The notes beneath the pieces were generated by a model. That model saw only the letters and a program-made list of their open reading frames with translations. It was not told where the DNA came from and did not search any database. A program made the translations under genes and the position numbers. Of a stretch of 64,000 nt of DNA, positions 8,889-17,022 are shown piece after piece. Numbering within the stretch: position 1 is the first letter of the stretch; every line of letters starts with the position of its first letter. Origin of the DNA: Bacillus sp. F19 (GTDB taxonomy: Bacteria > Bacillota > Bacilli > Bacillales > Bacillaceae); NCBI GenBank assembly GCA_023823795.1, contig CP085710.1, positions 522,001-586,000 of the forward strand, read 5' to 3'.

Positions 8889-9595
8889 AAACGAAGGACG
8901 AAATTCGTCAGAATAAGTGGGACAGGCTTGAGAAAGAGAAGCTTGGAGGATTTCCGTTTCCTTTGAAAAATAGAATCCCGAATTTTAAGGGGGCAGCGGC
9001 GGCAGCAGAATATGCAGCGCAGCTTGATGTATACAAAAATGCTGAAGTGATAAAGATTAACCCCGATGCGCCACAGCTGCCCCTTCGTGCACGTGTCATT
9101 AAAGATGGAAAAACACTTCTCGTTCCGACTCCAAGGTTAAAAGCAGGTTTTATTATGCTGAAAAGAGAATGGGTTCCTGAAGGAGAAGAGCGCAGGGCTG
9201 TGAGCTTGAAGAATATGAAACAATATGGAAAAGAAATTCCGCTATCCGGGCTGCCGAGGGTTGACTTAATTGTGGCCGGATCTGTTGCTGTTCATAAAGA
9301 CGGAAGAAGAATCGGCAAAGGAGAAGGGTATTCGGACCGGGAGTATGCCATTATGAGGGAGCTTGGAAATCCTCATGTTCCTGTCATATCAACGATCCAC
9401 AGCATCCAAGTGACGGATGAGGAGTTTGAGGTGGAAACATATGATTTGCCTGTGGATTATATCGTAACAGAGCTTGGTGTGATGGAAACGAACACACCAT
9501 ACTGCAAGCCGGACGGTATTCATTGGGATAGGGTAACAGAAGAAGAAAAACTGGAGATGCCGGTTTTACATGAGATTTGGGAGCTGACGAAATAA
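8885..9595 (+). CDS. 5-formyltetrahydrofolate cyclo-ligase-like protein (MTHFSD type)
   Basis: A 236-residue protein with the nucleotide and substrate loop of the 5-formyl-THF cyclo-ligase superfamily (RRIGKGEGYSDREYAIM), the stretch that binds ATP phosphate in true cyclo-ligases. The N-terminus, with its alanine-rich AAAAAEYAAQLDVY helix, and the overall layout are closer to MTHFSD-like proteins than to the short housekeeping enzyme (about 190 residues). It may act on a folate or on another formyl or carboxylate substrate. It is coupled by ATGA overlap to the acetyltransferase gene. A 12-bp palindrome CCTAAATTTAGG follows the stop but lacks a clear T-run. Confidence 0.75.
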   Translation: MKTKDEIRQNKWDRLEKEKLGGFPFPLKNRIPNFKGAAAAAEYAAQLDVYKNAEVIKINPDAPQLPLRARVIKDGKTLLVPTPRLKAGFIMLKREWVPEGEERRAVSLKNMKQYGKEIPLSGLPRVDLIVAGSVAVHKDGRRIGKGEGYSDREYAIMRELGNPHVPVISTIHSIQVTDEEFEVETYDLPVDYIVTELGVMETNTPYCKPDGIHWDRVTEEEKLEMPVLHEIWELTK

Positions 9596-9687
9596 ACCTA
9601 AATTTAGGCAGTTTTCACGTTTTAGCTTTTTTGTTAAGATAACATGTACCACAAAAGAGCATAGAACATGAGTAAGGAGAGACGAGC

Positions 9688-11019
9688 ATGAGTTCAAATA
9701 ATGAAGAATTAGCCAGAGGACTGAAATCAAGGCATGTGACTATGATTGCCCTTGGCGGTGCAATCGGGGCAGGCATTTTTCAGGGCAGCAGTTCATCCAT
9801 TGAACTTGCGGGACCTGGTGTTATTTTATCTTATTTATTAGCGGGCATTATTTTATATTTTGTCATGCAGGCTATGGCTGAAATGGCTGTTCAGCAGCCT
9901 AAAGCGAAAACTTTGAGAGATTTGATTCAGACGATCCTCGGCCCGTATGCCGGATTCTTTGCAGGGTGGATTTATTTCATCAGCTGGATGCTTGTTATGG
10001 CAGCAGAAATGGCAGCTGCAGCAGGGTTTTTGAAATATTGGTTTCCAGATACTCCGCTATGGCTGCTGTCGCTGATTGTTTCTGTATTAATCACAGTTAT
10101 TAACTTGTTTGCGGTTAATATATTTGGAGAGACAGAGTACTGGCTTTCTGCGTTAAAGGTATCCGTTTTGACCCTGTTTATTTTACTTGGCGGCGTTCTG
10201 ATTTTTGCAGGCTTTAATGGAGAAAGTGCTGCCGGGTTTGGAAACCTTACCGCGCATGGCGGCTTTCTTCCGTTTGGCCTATCAGGTATTGCCGCTTCTA
10301 TGCTTGTTGTTATGTTTTCATTTGGCGGAACTGAAATGATCGGTATGACGCTTGGAGAAACAGAAAATCCTGAAAAGGTTATTCCAAAAGCAGCACGCAG
10401 CGTTATTATCCGGATATTAGTCTTTTATGTCCTTCCAATACTTGTCATTGTCAGTCTGATGCCATGGAATGAGGTTGGCAAGCAAAGCCCGTTTGTTACG
10501 GTATTCGATACACTTGGCATTCCTTATATAGGAGGCTTTATGAATTTCGTCCTGCTGACTGCTGTGATATCTGCAGCAAACACTGGGATGTATGCTGCAT
10601 CCCGTCTCCTGTATACACAGGCTTTGGACGGAAATGCACCGAAGTTTTTCTCGAAGTTATCTTCTAAACGTGTTCCTGTCAGAGCACTGCTTGCGAGTAC
10701 TTCATTCTTATATGTCGGAGTAATCATTGCGGTATTTGCTGAAGGCGAAACGTTTGGCTATCTGATGGTGGTGCCTGGATATGCGATTTTAACGATCTGG
10801 ATTTTGCTTACGATTGCTCATTTGAAAAGCAGAAAACCAGGAGTTGCGCTAAAAGGTTTTTTTGTAAAAAGCTATCCTTATACATCATGGTTTTCGCTAA
10901 TTGCATTACTTGCGATTCTAGTTGGGATATTAATCACTTCACCGCCTATCGGTACGATTATCACACTCTCGATATGCATCATTTTGTCGCTGATTTATCT
11001 GATTGGTGCAAAAAAATAA
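9688..11019 (+). CDS. APC-family amino acid permease
   Basis: A 443-residue inner-membrane permease with about twelve transmembrane segments. The family signature of the amino acid/polyamine/organocation transporters is present at the start (HVTMIALGGAIGAGIFQGS), as is the FSFGGTEMIGMTLGETENPEK segment that contains the substrate-site helix. It is related to the AAT group (AnsP/LysP/YbxG-like). The ATG is preceded by AAGGAGAG. It is monocistronic: a strong terminator overlaps the stop codon. The substrate cannot be read from the sequence. Confidence 0.88.
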   Translation: MSSNNEELARGLKSRHVTMIALGGAIGAGIFQGSSSSIELAGPGVILSYLLAGIILYFVMQAMAEMAVQQPKAKTLRDLIQTILGPYAGFFAGWIYFISWMLVMAAEMAAAAGFLKYWFPDTPLWLLSLIVSVLITVINLFAVNIFGETEYWLSALKVSVLTLFILLGGVLIFAGFNGESAAGFGNLTAHGGFLPFGLSGIAASMLVVMFSFGGTEMIGMTLGETENPEKVIPKAARSVIIRILVFYVLPILVIVSLMPWNEVGKQSPFVTVFDTLGIPYIGGFMNFVLLTAVISAANTGMYAASRLLYTQALDGNAPKFFSKLSSKRVPVRALLASTSFLYVGVIIAVFAEGETFGYLMVVPGYAILTIWILLTIAHLKSRKPGVALKGFFVKSYPYTSWFSLIALLAILVGILITSPPIGTIITLSICIILSLIYLIGAKK

Positions 11020-11047
11020 TCCAAGGGGAATCCCCTTGGATTTTTTT
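11019..11047 (+). terminator. Terminator of the amino acid permease gene
   Basis: ATCCAAGGGG pairs with CCCCTTGGAT, followed by seven T residues. Confidence 0.9.
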
Positions 11048-11059
11048 AGAAATAAGAAA

Positions 11060-11193
11060 GTATAAAATTTTGCGCATTTTTGTCTAGCTTCATCGCACAA
11101 CTTCTCTGCCAGAACAAATCCGGCAAAAAAATCAAGCCCGGACTTTTCTGCCGGATTCGTTCTGCCATGCAACGGGCGCTTCCGCTTTTCTTA
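11060..11193 (-). repeat. Intergenic repeat element, copy A
   Basis: This 134-bp non-coding stretch shares its layout with 59974-60112. Read on the plus strand it has TTTTGCGC near the left end, then TGTCTAGCT, a central hairpin (AATCCGGCA at 11117 pairing with TGCCGGATT at 11149), and GCGCTTCCGCTTTTCTTA at the right end. The right end abuts the stop codon of the minus-strand dedA gene. The GTCTAGCTCCAGCGCC-like core is a pattern I associate with widespread intergenic repeats of Bacillus and Geobacillus; that link is from memory. Confidence 0.7.
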
Positions 11194-11805
11194 TTAAACC
11201 TTTTGACTAGAGGAACTGGCTGAATCAGAACAATCCTTCTTCTTGTAGACAAAACGGTAGAGAAGGAATAGGACAACCGTCAATCCGACGGCAATTATTA
11301 TATAAGTCTGCATATCTGACATGAATGCAGTAATCGATTTTAGGCTGCCAATCTGTCCAAGCCAGAGCATGGTGATATTTAGAGGGAATACCCCTAAAAA
11401 TGTAAGGCCGGCAAATGGCAATGCCTTCACTTTTGAAAGGCCTGAAACGTAAGAAATATAGTTGCCGATTCCTAAGGGCCGTGCAATTGCAATGCTCCAA
11501 AGTCCGCATTTATTAAACCAGCGCTGTGTTTTTTCAAATGTTTTTTTCTTTTTTGTCAGCTTCTTTTTCATTTTATGCTCTAATTTATATCCAATCCAAT
11601 AAGGAATAAAACTGAATACCGTGTAAACCGCACTGCCTAAAAGGGCAATCCAGATTAATTGGAGAATCGATAAATCCAGTAAATAGCCATACGCAAGGGT
11701 TATAAGTGAACCTGGAAAAGGCAGGGATGAAGCTTCAATTGCAAGACCTGCCATCAGACCCCATATTCCAAACTCCCGCAATAGATTTATGATGAAATCT
11801 AACAT
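11194..11805 (-). CDS. DedA-family membrane protein
   Basis: A 203-residue membrane protein of the DedA/SNARE-associated family. The diagnostic N-terminal motif (LAIEASSLPFPGS) and the re-entrant glycine-rich part (IARPLGIGNYISYVSGL) are visible. DedA proteins flip lipids such as undecaprenyl phosphate or phosphatidylethanolamine and support membrane-potential homeostasis. The protein ends in a lysine/serine-rich tail. It starts with ATG after AAAGGAGA on the minus strand and is separated by about 80 bases from the downstream BrkB-like gene. Its stop codon is directly followed by a repeat element rather than a usual terminator. Confidence 0.88.
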   Translation of the reverse strand: MLDFIINLLREFGIWGLMAGLAIEASSLPFPGSLITLAYGYLLDLSILQLIWIALLGSAVYTVFSFIPYWIGYKLEHKMKKKLTKKKKTFEKTQRWFNKCGLWSIAIARPLGIGNYISYVSGLSKVKALPFAGLTFLGVFPLNITMLWLGQIGSLKSITAFMSDMQTYIIIAVGLTVVLFLLYRFVYKKKDCSDSASSSSQKV

Positions 11806-11888
11806 GAGATCTCCTTTCTCCTCTTTCGTCTTCTTACCGTAAAAGTACCCTCTGCCATATATATCAAAACTGGTACATTCAGGAGAAA

Positions 11889-12701
11889 TCAGTCAGGACA
11901 GAACTTTTTTCTTCTGCGGCAGACGCGCATCGCATTTATTTCTCCGCCAAGTAAAATGGAGAAGGCTGTGAAATACAGCCAAATCAGTAAAATAATGATG
12001 CCTCCCAAACTTCCATAAGCAGCGTTAAAGGCTTTGAAATTATCAACGTAAAAAGAAAACCCATATGAGCTTATAATCCAGAGCGTTGTGGCTAAAAGAG
12101 ATCCGAAATAGATATCAAAAAATCCAAGCTTTTCACTTGGCGCAAAATAATAAAGGGCGAGCAAAACCAAATTAATCATGAAAAATGAAAGAATCCACCT
12201 GGCCTGATTCAATAGCGGATTGATATTTTCAAGAAAGGGCGCATACCGAGTCGCACTGTCGATGATGACTTTTCCAAATACAGGAAGAAGGAGGGCGATT
12301 GTAATTGTAATGATAAGGCCAGCTGCCAAAAGCAGAGCATCAATGCGGACATAAATGAAAGGACGGGTTTCTTTAATTTCAAGTGCCCGGTTAAATGTCC
12401 GAATCAAAATATGTGTCGCGTTACTTGCAGACCAGAGCGCTGCAATCAGGCCGAATGCGAGAATGTAGCTATTTGTTTCCCCAAACAGACTTTTGATCTG
12501 TTCTGTAAGCAGCTCAGCTGTTTCAGAAGGCACGTAGTGATTAATCAATGTTAATAATGGAGAAACATCGAGCGAAAAATATGGAAACATGGCAATTAAA
12601 AAAATAAGCAGCGGAAAAAGGGAAAGTAAAAAATAATAGGCAATAACTGCTGATAAGTCGTTTAATTCGTGCTGGTGAATTCTTCTTAGCAAATCTTTCA
12701 T
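11889..12701 (-). CDS. YihY/BrkB-family membrane protein
   Basis: A 270-residue protein with about six membrane segments of the YihY (formerly ribonuclease BN, virulence factor BrkB) family. The N-terminal hallmark (AVIAYYFLLSLFPLLIFLIA) and the C-terminal YGSLGGIIILLIWLYFTAF are clear. I chose the ATG at 12701 (MKDLLRRIHQHELND) because GGGAGG lies just upstream; a further upstream start at 12758 would add 19 residues with no ribosome site. A paralogue of the same family lies at 58314. Function is not established; a transporter role is often assumed. Confidence 0.88.
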   Translation of the reverse strand: MKDLLRRIHQHELNDLSAVIAYYFLLSLFPLLIFLIAMFPYFSLDVSPLLTLINHYVPSETAELLTEQIKSLFGETNSYILAFGLIAALWSASNATHILIRTFNRALEIKETRPFIYVRIDALLLAAGLIITITIALLLPVFGKVIIDSATRYAPFLENINPLLNQARWILSFFMINLVLLALYYFAPSEKLGFFDIYFGSLLATTLWIISSYGFSFYVDNFKAFNAAYGSLGGIIILLIWLYFTAFSILLGGEINAMRVCRRRKKFCPD

Positions 12702-12780
12702 AGTCGGCCTCCCTATAACCTTTTTAATTTCCCCGTGAGACAAAAAGGATAAACGCAAAAAGAAGAAAAAATGACAAAAT

Positions 12781-12815
12781 AAAAAAAGGCTGCCTCTTTA
12801 AAAAGAAGCAGCCTG
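12781..12815 (-). terminator. Terminator of the PTS/phosphodiesterase-fold operon
   Basis: On the minus strand AGGCTGC pairs with GCAGCCT around an A/T-rich loop and is followed by seven T residues, a few bases after the stop of the 12819 gene. Confidence 0.88.
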
Positions 12816-12818
12816 CAT

Positions 12819-13604
12819 TTACATGCTAATCTCTGTCTCAACACCATAATGATCTGAAACGACAGGTTTATGTTCACCGTTGAAAATAACTTTGGATGAC
12901 AGAACTTTAATCTTATCACTTGATAGAATCAAATCAATGCGTAAATCTTGTTTATTTTCATCCCAGCCGGCAATTTTGCCTTTAACGGTTATACCTGAAT
13001 CCTTATCTTCAGCAAGTTTATACGTATCATATAAACCGTTTGACAGGAGGTAATCATAACCTTCATCTCTTATATCAGCGCTGTTATTGAAGTCACCCAT
13101 TAAAAAAAACGGATGAGATCGGTCAAGCTTTTGAAGAAGAGAATCCATCTGGAATTTGCATGGCTCCTCTTCGTCATGCCACCAGCCAAGATGACATGAG
13201 TAAAAGGAGAGTAATCGCTCATTGTATTGAATCGTGGCACAAACGATTGACCGGGCTTTCCAGGTATTCTGACCATTGGTAACGAAGAAGATTTCATTAT
13301 TGGTTATAGGATGCTTGGATAAAATGGCCAAGCCTTCCTCGTATCCAGGATATCCCATATGGGCAAAACCCCAAACGAGATGATAATCAGTTACTCCAAG
13401 CTGTTTCAGCTCATCGAGAAGAACTAACGCATAATTGTTCTTTTTTAACTGATCATAAACGACCGGCTCATCTTCAAGCTGGCTGACTTCCTGAAGGGCA
13501 ATGACATCATATGATTTTTCCTGGATTGTTTTTGCCAGTGTTTTGATTTTCTCCATCTGGTTTTCTTCTTGCCAAGAGTGACAATTAAGCGTTAATAATT
13601 TCAT
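12819..13604 (-). CDS. Endonuclease/exonuclease/phosphatase-family protein
   Basis: A 261-residue metal-dependent hydrolase of the DNase I / sphingomyelinase fold. The motifs are in order: LTLNCHS at the N-terminus, IALQEVS (metal-binding Glu), HLGWW, LMGDFNNSAD (Asp/Asn pair) and SDHYGV (catalytic Asp-His) near the C-terminus. There is no signal peptide, so it acts in the cytoplasm. It starts two bases after the stop of the PTS gene and so is co-transcribed and probably co-translated with it. Its substrate is unknown; the pairing suggests a phosphodiester or phosphosugar compound linked to the imported carbohydrate. Confidence 0.85.
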   Translation of the reverse strand: MKLLTLNCHSWQEENQMEKIKTLAKTIQEKSYDVIALQEVSQLEDEPVVYDQLKKNNYALVLLDELKQLGVTDYHLVWGFAHMGYPGYEEGLAILSKHPITNNEIFFVTNGQNTWKARSIVCATIQYNERLLSFYSCHLGWWHDEEEPCKFQMDSLLQKLDRSHPFFLMGDFNNSADIRDEGYDYLLSNGLYDTYKLAEDKDSGITVKGKIAGWDENKQDLRIDLILSSDKIKVLSSKVIFNGEHKPVVSDHYGVETEISM

Positions 13605-13606
13605 GG

Positions 13607-15247
13607 TTAAGCTCCTAACGTATCTTGAATATCAGATTTTAAAACATCTGCTTTCGGTCCGTAGATTGCTTGTACACCTTTGTCTTTAATAATTAAACCA
13701 AGAGCGCCGTTCTCTTTCCATTGCGCCTCGCCTGCAACCTTGCCTGAATCTTTTACAGTAACACGAAGGCGTGTCATACATGCATCTACATCTTCAATAT
13801 TAGCAGATCCGCCAAGTAAAGTAATGATAGCAGAAGCCTGTGAATCGCTGTTTACTGCACCAGTGCCTTTAGCAGCAGGCTCTTCAGAATCGATGTAGTT
13901 TCCGTTGCGTCCCGGAGTAGGGAAGTTGAATCGTTTGATCATGAAGTTAGCGATTCCAAAGTTAAGACCAAAGAATACTAAACATGCAAGAACAAAGTTC
14001 ACGATATCCATCCATAAACCAGCTTTAATGATCATTGGAGTACGGGTTAATAATTCGATGAAACCAAATGAGTGAACACGGATGTCGATGATATCGACGA
14101 TCGCAAATGCAAGCCCTGTTGTAATAGCGTATACAATATACAGAACAGGAGCAGCGAACATGAACATGAATTCGATTGGCTCTGTTACGCCAGTTAAAAA
14201 TACTGCAAGACCTGCAGATAAGAACATTGATTTATATTTTATTCGTTTGTCTTTATCAACATTGCGGTACATCGCATAAGCAATACCGATTAGTGAAGCT
14301 GTAGAAAGAATCATTTGCCCAACTTTAAAACGGGCTGGAGTCACGTCATTTAACAACTGGTTATAGCTTGCAGTATCTCCTGCAGCAAGGAAGTTGTTTA
14401 AGTCGGCAATCCATGCAAGCCATAAAGGATCTTGACCGGATACTGTTGAACCAGCGCTTCCGCCAGTTAAGATTTCGTATGTTCCGCCAAGAGACGTATA
14501 GTTCATCGGCACCGTCAGCATGTGATGAAGTCCGAAAGGAAGAAGCAGGCGCTCAAGGGCGCCAAAGATAAATGGTGCAACAATTGGTGCCGTGTTGCGT
14601 GAAGTGGCAATCCATTGACCGAAGTTATTTAAAAGTCCTTGAATAAATGGCCAAACTAGAGATAATACGATAGCGGTTACAACAGATCCGCCGATAACTG
14701 CGAAAGGCACAAAGCGCTTGCCGTTAAAGAATGAAAGTGATTCTGGAAGCTTATTGAAATTGTAATATTTATTGAACAGGTTTGCACCAAGGAAACCTGC
14801 GATAATCCCAACGAATACACCCATGTTTAATGCCGGAGCACCTAATACAGATGTGAAGTAATCTTTAACAATTAATTCTTGTCCGAATAAAGAATTTACA
14901 GTTGCTTCAGGATCTGCAAGCATAGCAGAATTAACTCCGAAGATTGCTCCTGTAATACGGTTAATAAGAATGAACGCGATTAATGCAGCGAATGCTCCGC
15001 CAGCTCGTTCCTTAGCCCAGGAACCCCCAATCGCAACTGCAAACAGGATATGAAGATTGGTGATAATGCCCCAACCGATGTCTTCCATCACTCGCGCAAT
15101 CGTTTGCACAAGCGTGATGTCTCCGCCTGACATGGCGATTAACTTGCCAAGTGAGATCATAATTCCGGCTGCTGGCATAACGGCTACAACAACCATCAAG
15201 GCTTTACCGAATTTTTGCCAGAAATCAAACGATAATAAGTTCTTCAT
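13607..15247 (-). CDS. PTS transporter, Glc/maltose family, fused IIC-IIB
   Basis: A 546-residue sugar-specific enzyme II. The IIC membrane domain fills about residues 1-440. The C-terminal IIB domain carries the phosphorylation cysteine in DACMTRLRVTV, followed by KDKGVQAIYGPKAD. No IIA domain is fused, so phosphate must come from a separate IIA protein. The sequence belongs to the glucose/glucoside/maltose superfamily; maltose or another alpha-glucoside is my best guess. Two operator-like palindromes upstream (15283 and 15361) are of the CcpA and LacI/GalR type. It forms an operon with the 12819 gene. Confidence 0.9.
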   Translation of the reverse strand: MKNLLSFDFWQKFGKALMVVVAVMPAAGIMISLGKLIAMSGGDITLVQTIARVMEDIGWGIITNLHILFAVAIGGSWAKERAGGAFAALIAFILINRITGAIFGVNSAMLADPEATVNSLFGQELIVKDYFTSVLGAPALNMGVFVGIIAGFLGANLFNKYYNFNKLPESLSFFNGKRFVPFAVIGGSVVTAIVLSLVWPFIQGLLNNFGQWIATSRNTAPIVAPFIFGALERLLLPFGLHHMLTVPMNYTSLGGTYEILTGGSAGSTVSGQDPLWLAWIADLNNFLAAGDTASYNQLLNDVTPARFKVGQMILSTASLIGIAYAMYRNVDKDKRIKYKSMFLSAGLAVFLTGVTEPIEFMFMFAAPVLYIVYAITTGLAFAIVDIIDIRVHSFGFIELLTRTPMIIKAGLWMDIVNFVLACLVFFGLNFGIANFMIKRFNFPTPGRNGNYIDSEEPAAKGTGAVNSDSQASAIITLLGGSANIEDVDACMTRLRVTVKDSGKVAGEAQWKENGALGLIIKDKGVQAIYGPKADVLKSDIQDTLGA

Positions 15248-15282
15248 CTTTTGCCCTTCTTTCCCCTATTAAATATAAATAG

Positions 15283-15296
15283 TGTAAACGAATTCA
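15283..15296 (-). promoter_or_regulatory. Candidate cre (CcpA) site upstream of the PTS gene
   Basis: TGTAAACGAATTCA matches the consensus TGWAANCGNTNWCA at all but one position, and its reverse complement does equally well. It lies about 36-49 bases before the PTS start codon, where CcpA binding would repress. Confidence 0.6.
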
Positions 15297-15360
15297 TTAT
15301 TAGGAAGAATTGCTTACTTATTTTTTAAAATAATGTTGTGCAAATATGAGTGCAACCTCG

Positions 15361-15374
15361 TGCAATCGCTTGCA
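15361..15374. promoter_or_regulatory. Perfect 14-bp palindrome, LacI/GalR-type operator candidate
   Basis: TGCAATCGCTTGCA has perfect 5-bp arms around a central CG, the pattern bound by LacI/GalR regulators such as MalR. Related TGCAA half-sites lie just to its left. It sits in the 414-bp gap between the divergent PTS and nos genes. No LacI-type gene is present in this window. Confidence 0.5.
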
Positions 15375-15661
15375 TAAGCCTATTTTAAATAAAGGGCTTT
15401 CATATTGCAACAAAAAAATGATAAGTTTTTCATATTTTTATAGAATATCTTTTTTCTAGAGCGAATTTCCTCCTGAGAGATATGAATTAGGCGAGAATCC
15501 TTCATATATATATTTTCCGTATAGAAAAGTTCATCAAAGTTTTGCTTGTAGTAAAAGTATGCTTCAAAAGGGATGATATACTGTAATGATATCGGAGGAA
15601 TCTTTTTTTGAATAATTTACGTAGTTCTTACTATATAAGCTTGATTATTTAGGAGGTTATC

Positions 15662-16750
15662 GTGGCTGCTCAACTTGAATATATGGTAGAGGCAGAAAAA
15701 TTTATCAGACAATGTTATCAGGAGCTGGGCAAAACGGAAGAAGAAACTGTTGCCCGTCTTTTGCAAATCAAATCTCTGCTCGATAAAGAGGGTCAGTATC
15801 ATTTAACGTTTAAAGAACTTGAGCATGGGGCTAAACTGGCGTGGAGAAACAGCAATAAGTGCATTGGCCGCTTATTCTGGAACACGCTAAAAGTTGTGGA
15901 TGCAAGAGACCTTGCGACAGAAGAAGAAATCAGGGACGCACTGTTTTCGCATATTGAATATGCAACCAACAACGGCAGAATCCGTCCGCTTATTACGATT
16001 TTTAAGCCTGTTCTGGATGGATCTGAACCTGTCCGGATCTGGAATCACCAGCTGCTGAGATATGCGGGTTATGAAACGGATTCAGGCATTGTCGGCGATC
16101 AAGGGTCCATCGCATTTACAAAGAAATGTGAAGAGCTTGGATGGGAGGGAGGGGGAACGGACTATGATCTGCTTCCGCTTGTCATACAGGCAGGAAATCG
16201 GGAGCCGGTGTGGTATGAAATCCCTTCTGAAATTGTGTTTGAAATTCCAATCACGCATCCTCAATACCCGGAGTTCTGCGAGCTTGACGCCAAATGGTAT
16301 GCTGTTCCGATTATATCCGACATGAGCCTTGAAATAGGCGGGATAACGTTTCCTGCAGCACCGTTCAATGGCTGGTATATGGGAACGGAAATCGGGGCAA
16401 GGAATTTAGCTGACGAGGGAAGATATAACATGCTTCCAAAAGTGGCTTCAATTATGGGAATGGATACCTCCTCCAATGCAACGCTTTGGAAAGACAAAGC
16501 ACTTGTTGAACTGAACGTTGCTGTATTGCACTCTTTCAAAGAAGCAGGAGCAAGCATTGTCGATCATCATACCGCTGCCCAGCAATTTAAACGCTTTGAG
16601 CACAACGAAGCGGCAGAGGGACGGGGTGTAACTGGAGATTGGACATGGCTGATTCCTCCGGTTGCACCTGCGACGACACATATTTTTCATAAACAGTATG
16701 AAAATAAAACCGTGAAGCCGAATTATTTATATCAGGATCGTGCTTATTAG
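15662..16750 (+). CDS. nos: Bacterial nitric oxide synthase, oxygenase domain only
   Basis: A 362-residue haem protein that makes nitric oxide from arginine. The haem-thiolate cysteine is in [10 protein letters not shown] (Cys67). The arginine-binding [12 protein letters not shown] stretch and its glutamate region ([14 protein letters not shown]) follow, then the pterin/dimer segment ([15 protein letters not shown]). As in other Bacillus enzymes there is no reductase domain, so electrons must come from cellular flavodoxin/flavoprotein reductases. The start is GTG at 15662 after TAGGAGG. It is a single gene closed by its own terminator. Known roles in bacilli are protection from oxidative stress and antibiotics. 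Confidence 0.97.
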   Translation: MAAQLEYMVEAEKFIRQCYQELGKTEEETVARLLQIKSLLDKEGQYHLTFKELEHGAKLAWRNSNKCIGRLFWNTLKVVDARDLATEEEIRDALFSHIEYATNNGRIRPLITIFKPVLDGSEPVRIWNHQLLRYAGYETDSGIVGDQGSIAFTKKCEELGWEGGGTDYDLLPLVIQAGNREPVWYEIPSEIVFEIPITHPQYPEFCELDAKWYAVPIISDMSLEIGGITFPAAPFNGWYMGTEIGARNLADEGRYNMLPKVASIMGMDTSSNATLWKDKALVELNVAVLHSFKEAGASIVDHHTAAQQFKRFEHNEAAEGRGVTGDWTWLIPPVAPATTHIFHKQYENKTVKPNYLYQDRAY

Positions 16751-16751
16751 G

Positions 16752-16778
16752 ACAAGCTCATTTATGGGCTTGTTTTTT
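16752..16778 (+). terminator. Terminator of nos
   Basis: ACAAGC pairs with GCTTGT and is followed by six T residues, two bases after the stop codon. Confidence 0.85.
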
Positions 16779-16921
16779 AATTTCAAGGCTTTGTTAATGC
16801 TTGGTGATGATTTTCTTAATTGACAGATCTATAAACTTGATATGGATAGGGCTGAGCGCAAACTCCATTTATTCTGCTTATTCTATATTGTACACTCTAA
16901 TTAAAGGTCCCCCCTTTTTAT

Positions 16922-16965
16922 TGAAAAAGCATCTGCTTTCACCTAAGCAGATGCTCCTTTTTGTT
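16922..16965 (-). terminator. Terminator of the aminotransferase/dehydrogenase operon
   Basis: GCATCTGC pairs with GCAGATGC around a ten-base loop. On the minus strand the stem is followed by TTTTT; on the plus strand CCTTTTT follows, so it may work both ways. The 140 bases between the nos terminator and this site hold no gene that I can support. Confidence 0.8.
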
Positions 16966-17022
16966 TCGTGTTTCTTCTATTTTTTAATCGATTTATTAGT
17001 GTTTCATAAAAGTGAAAAGTTA

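Noticed and set aside
9597-9608. CCTAAATTTAGG as a terminator or operator
   Set aside because: The palindrome is perfect but short and A/T-rich, with no T-run; nothing links it to a known regulator.
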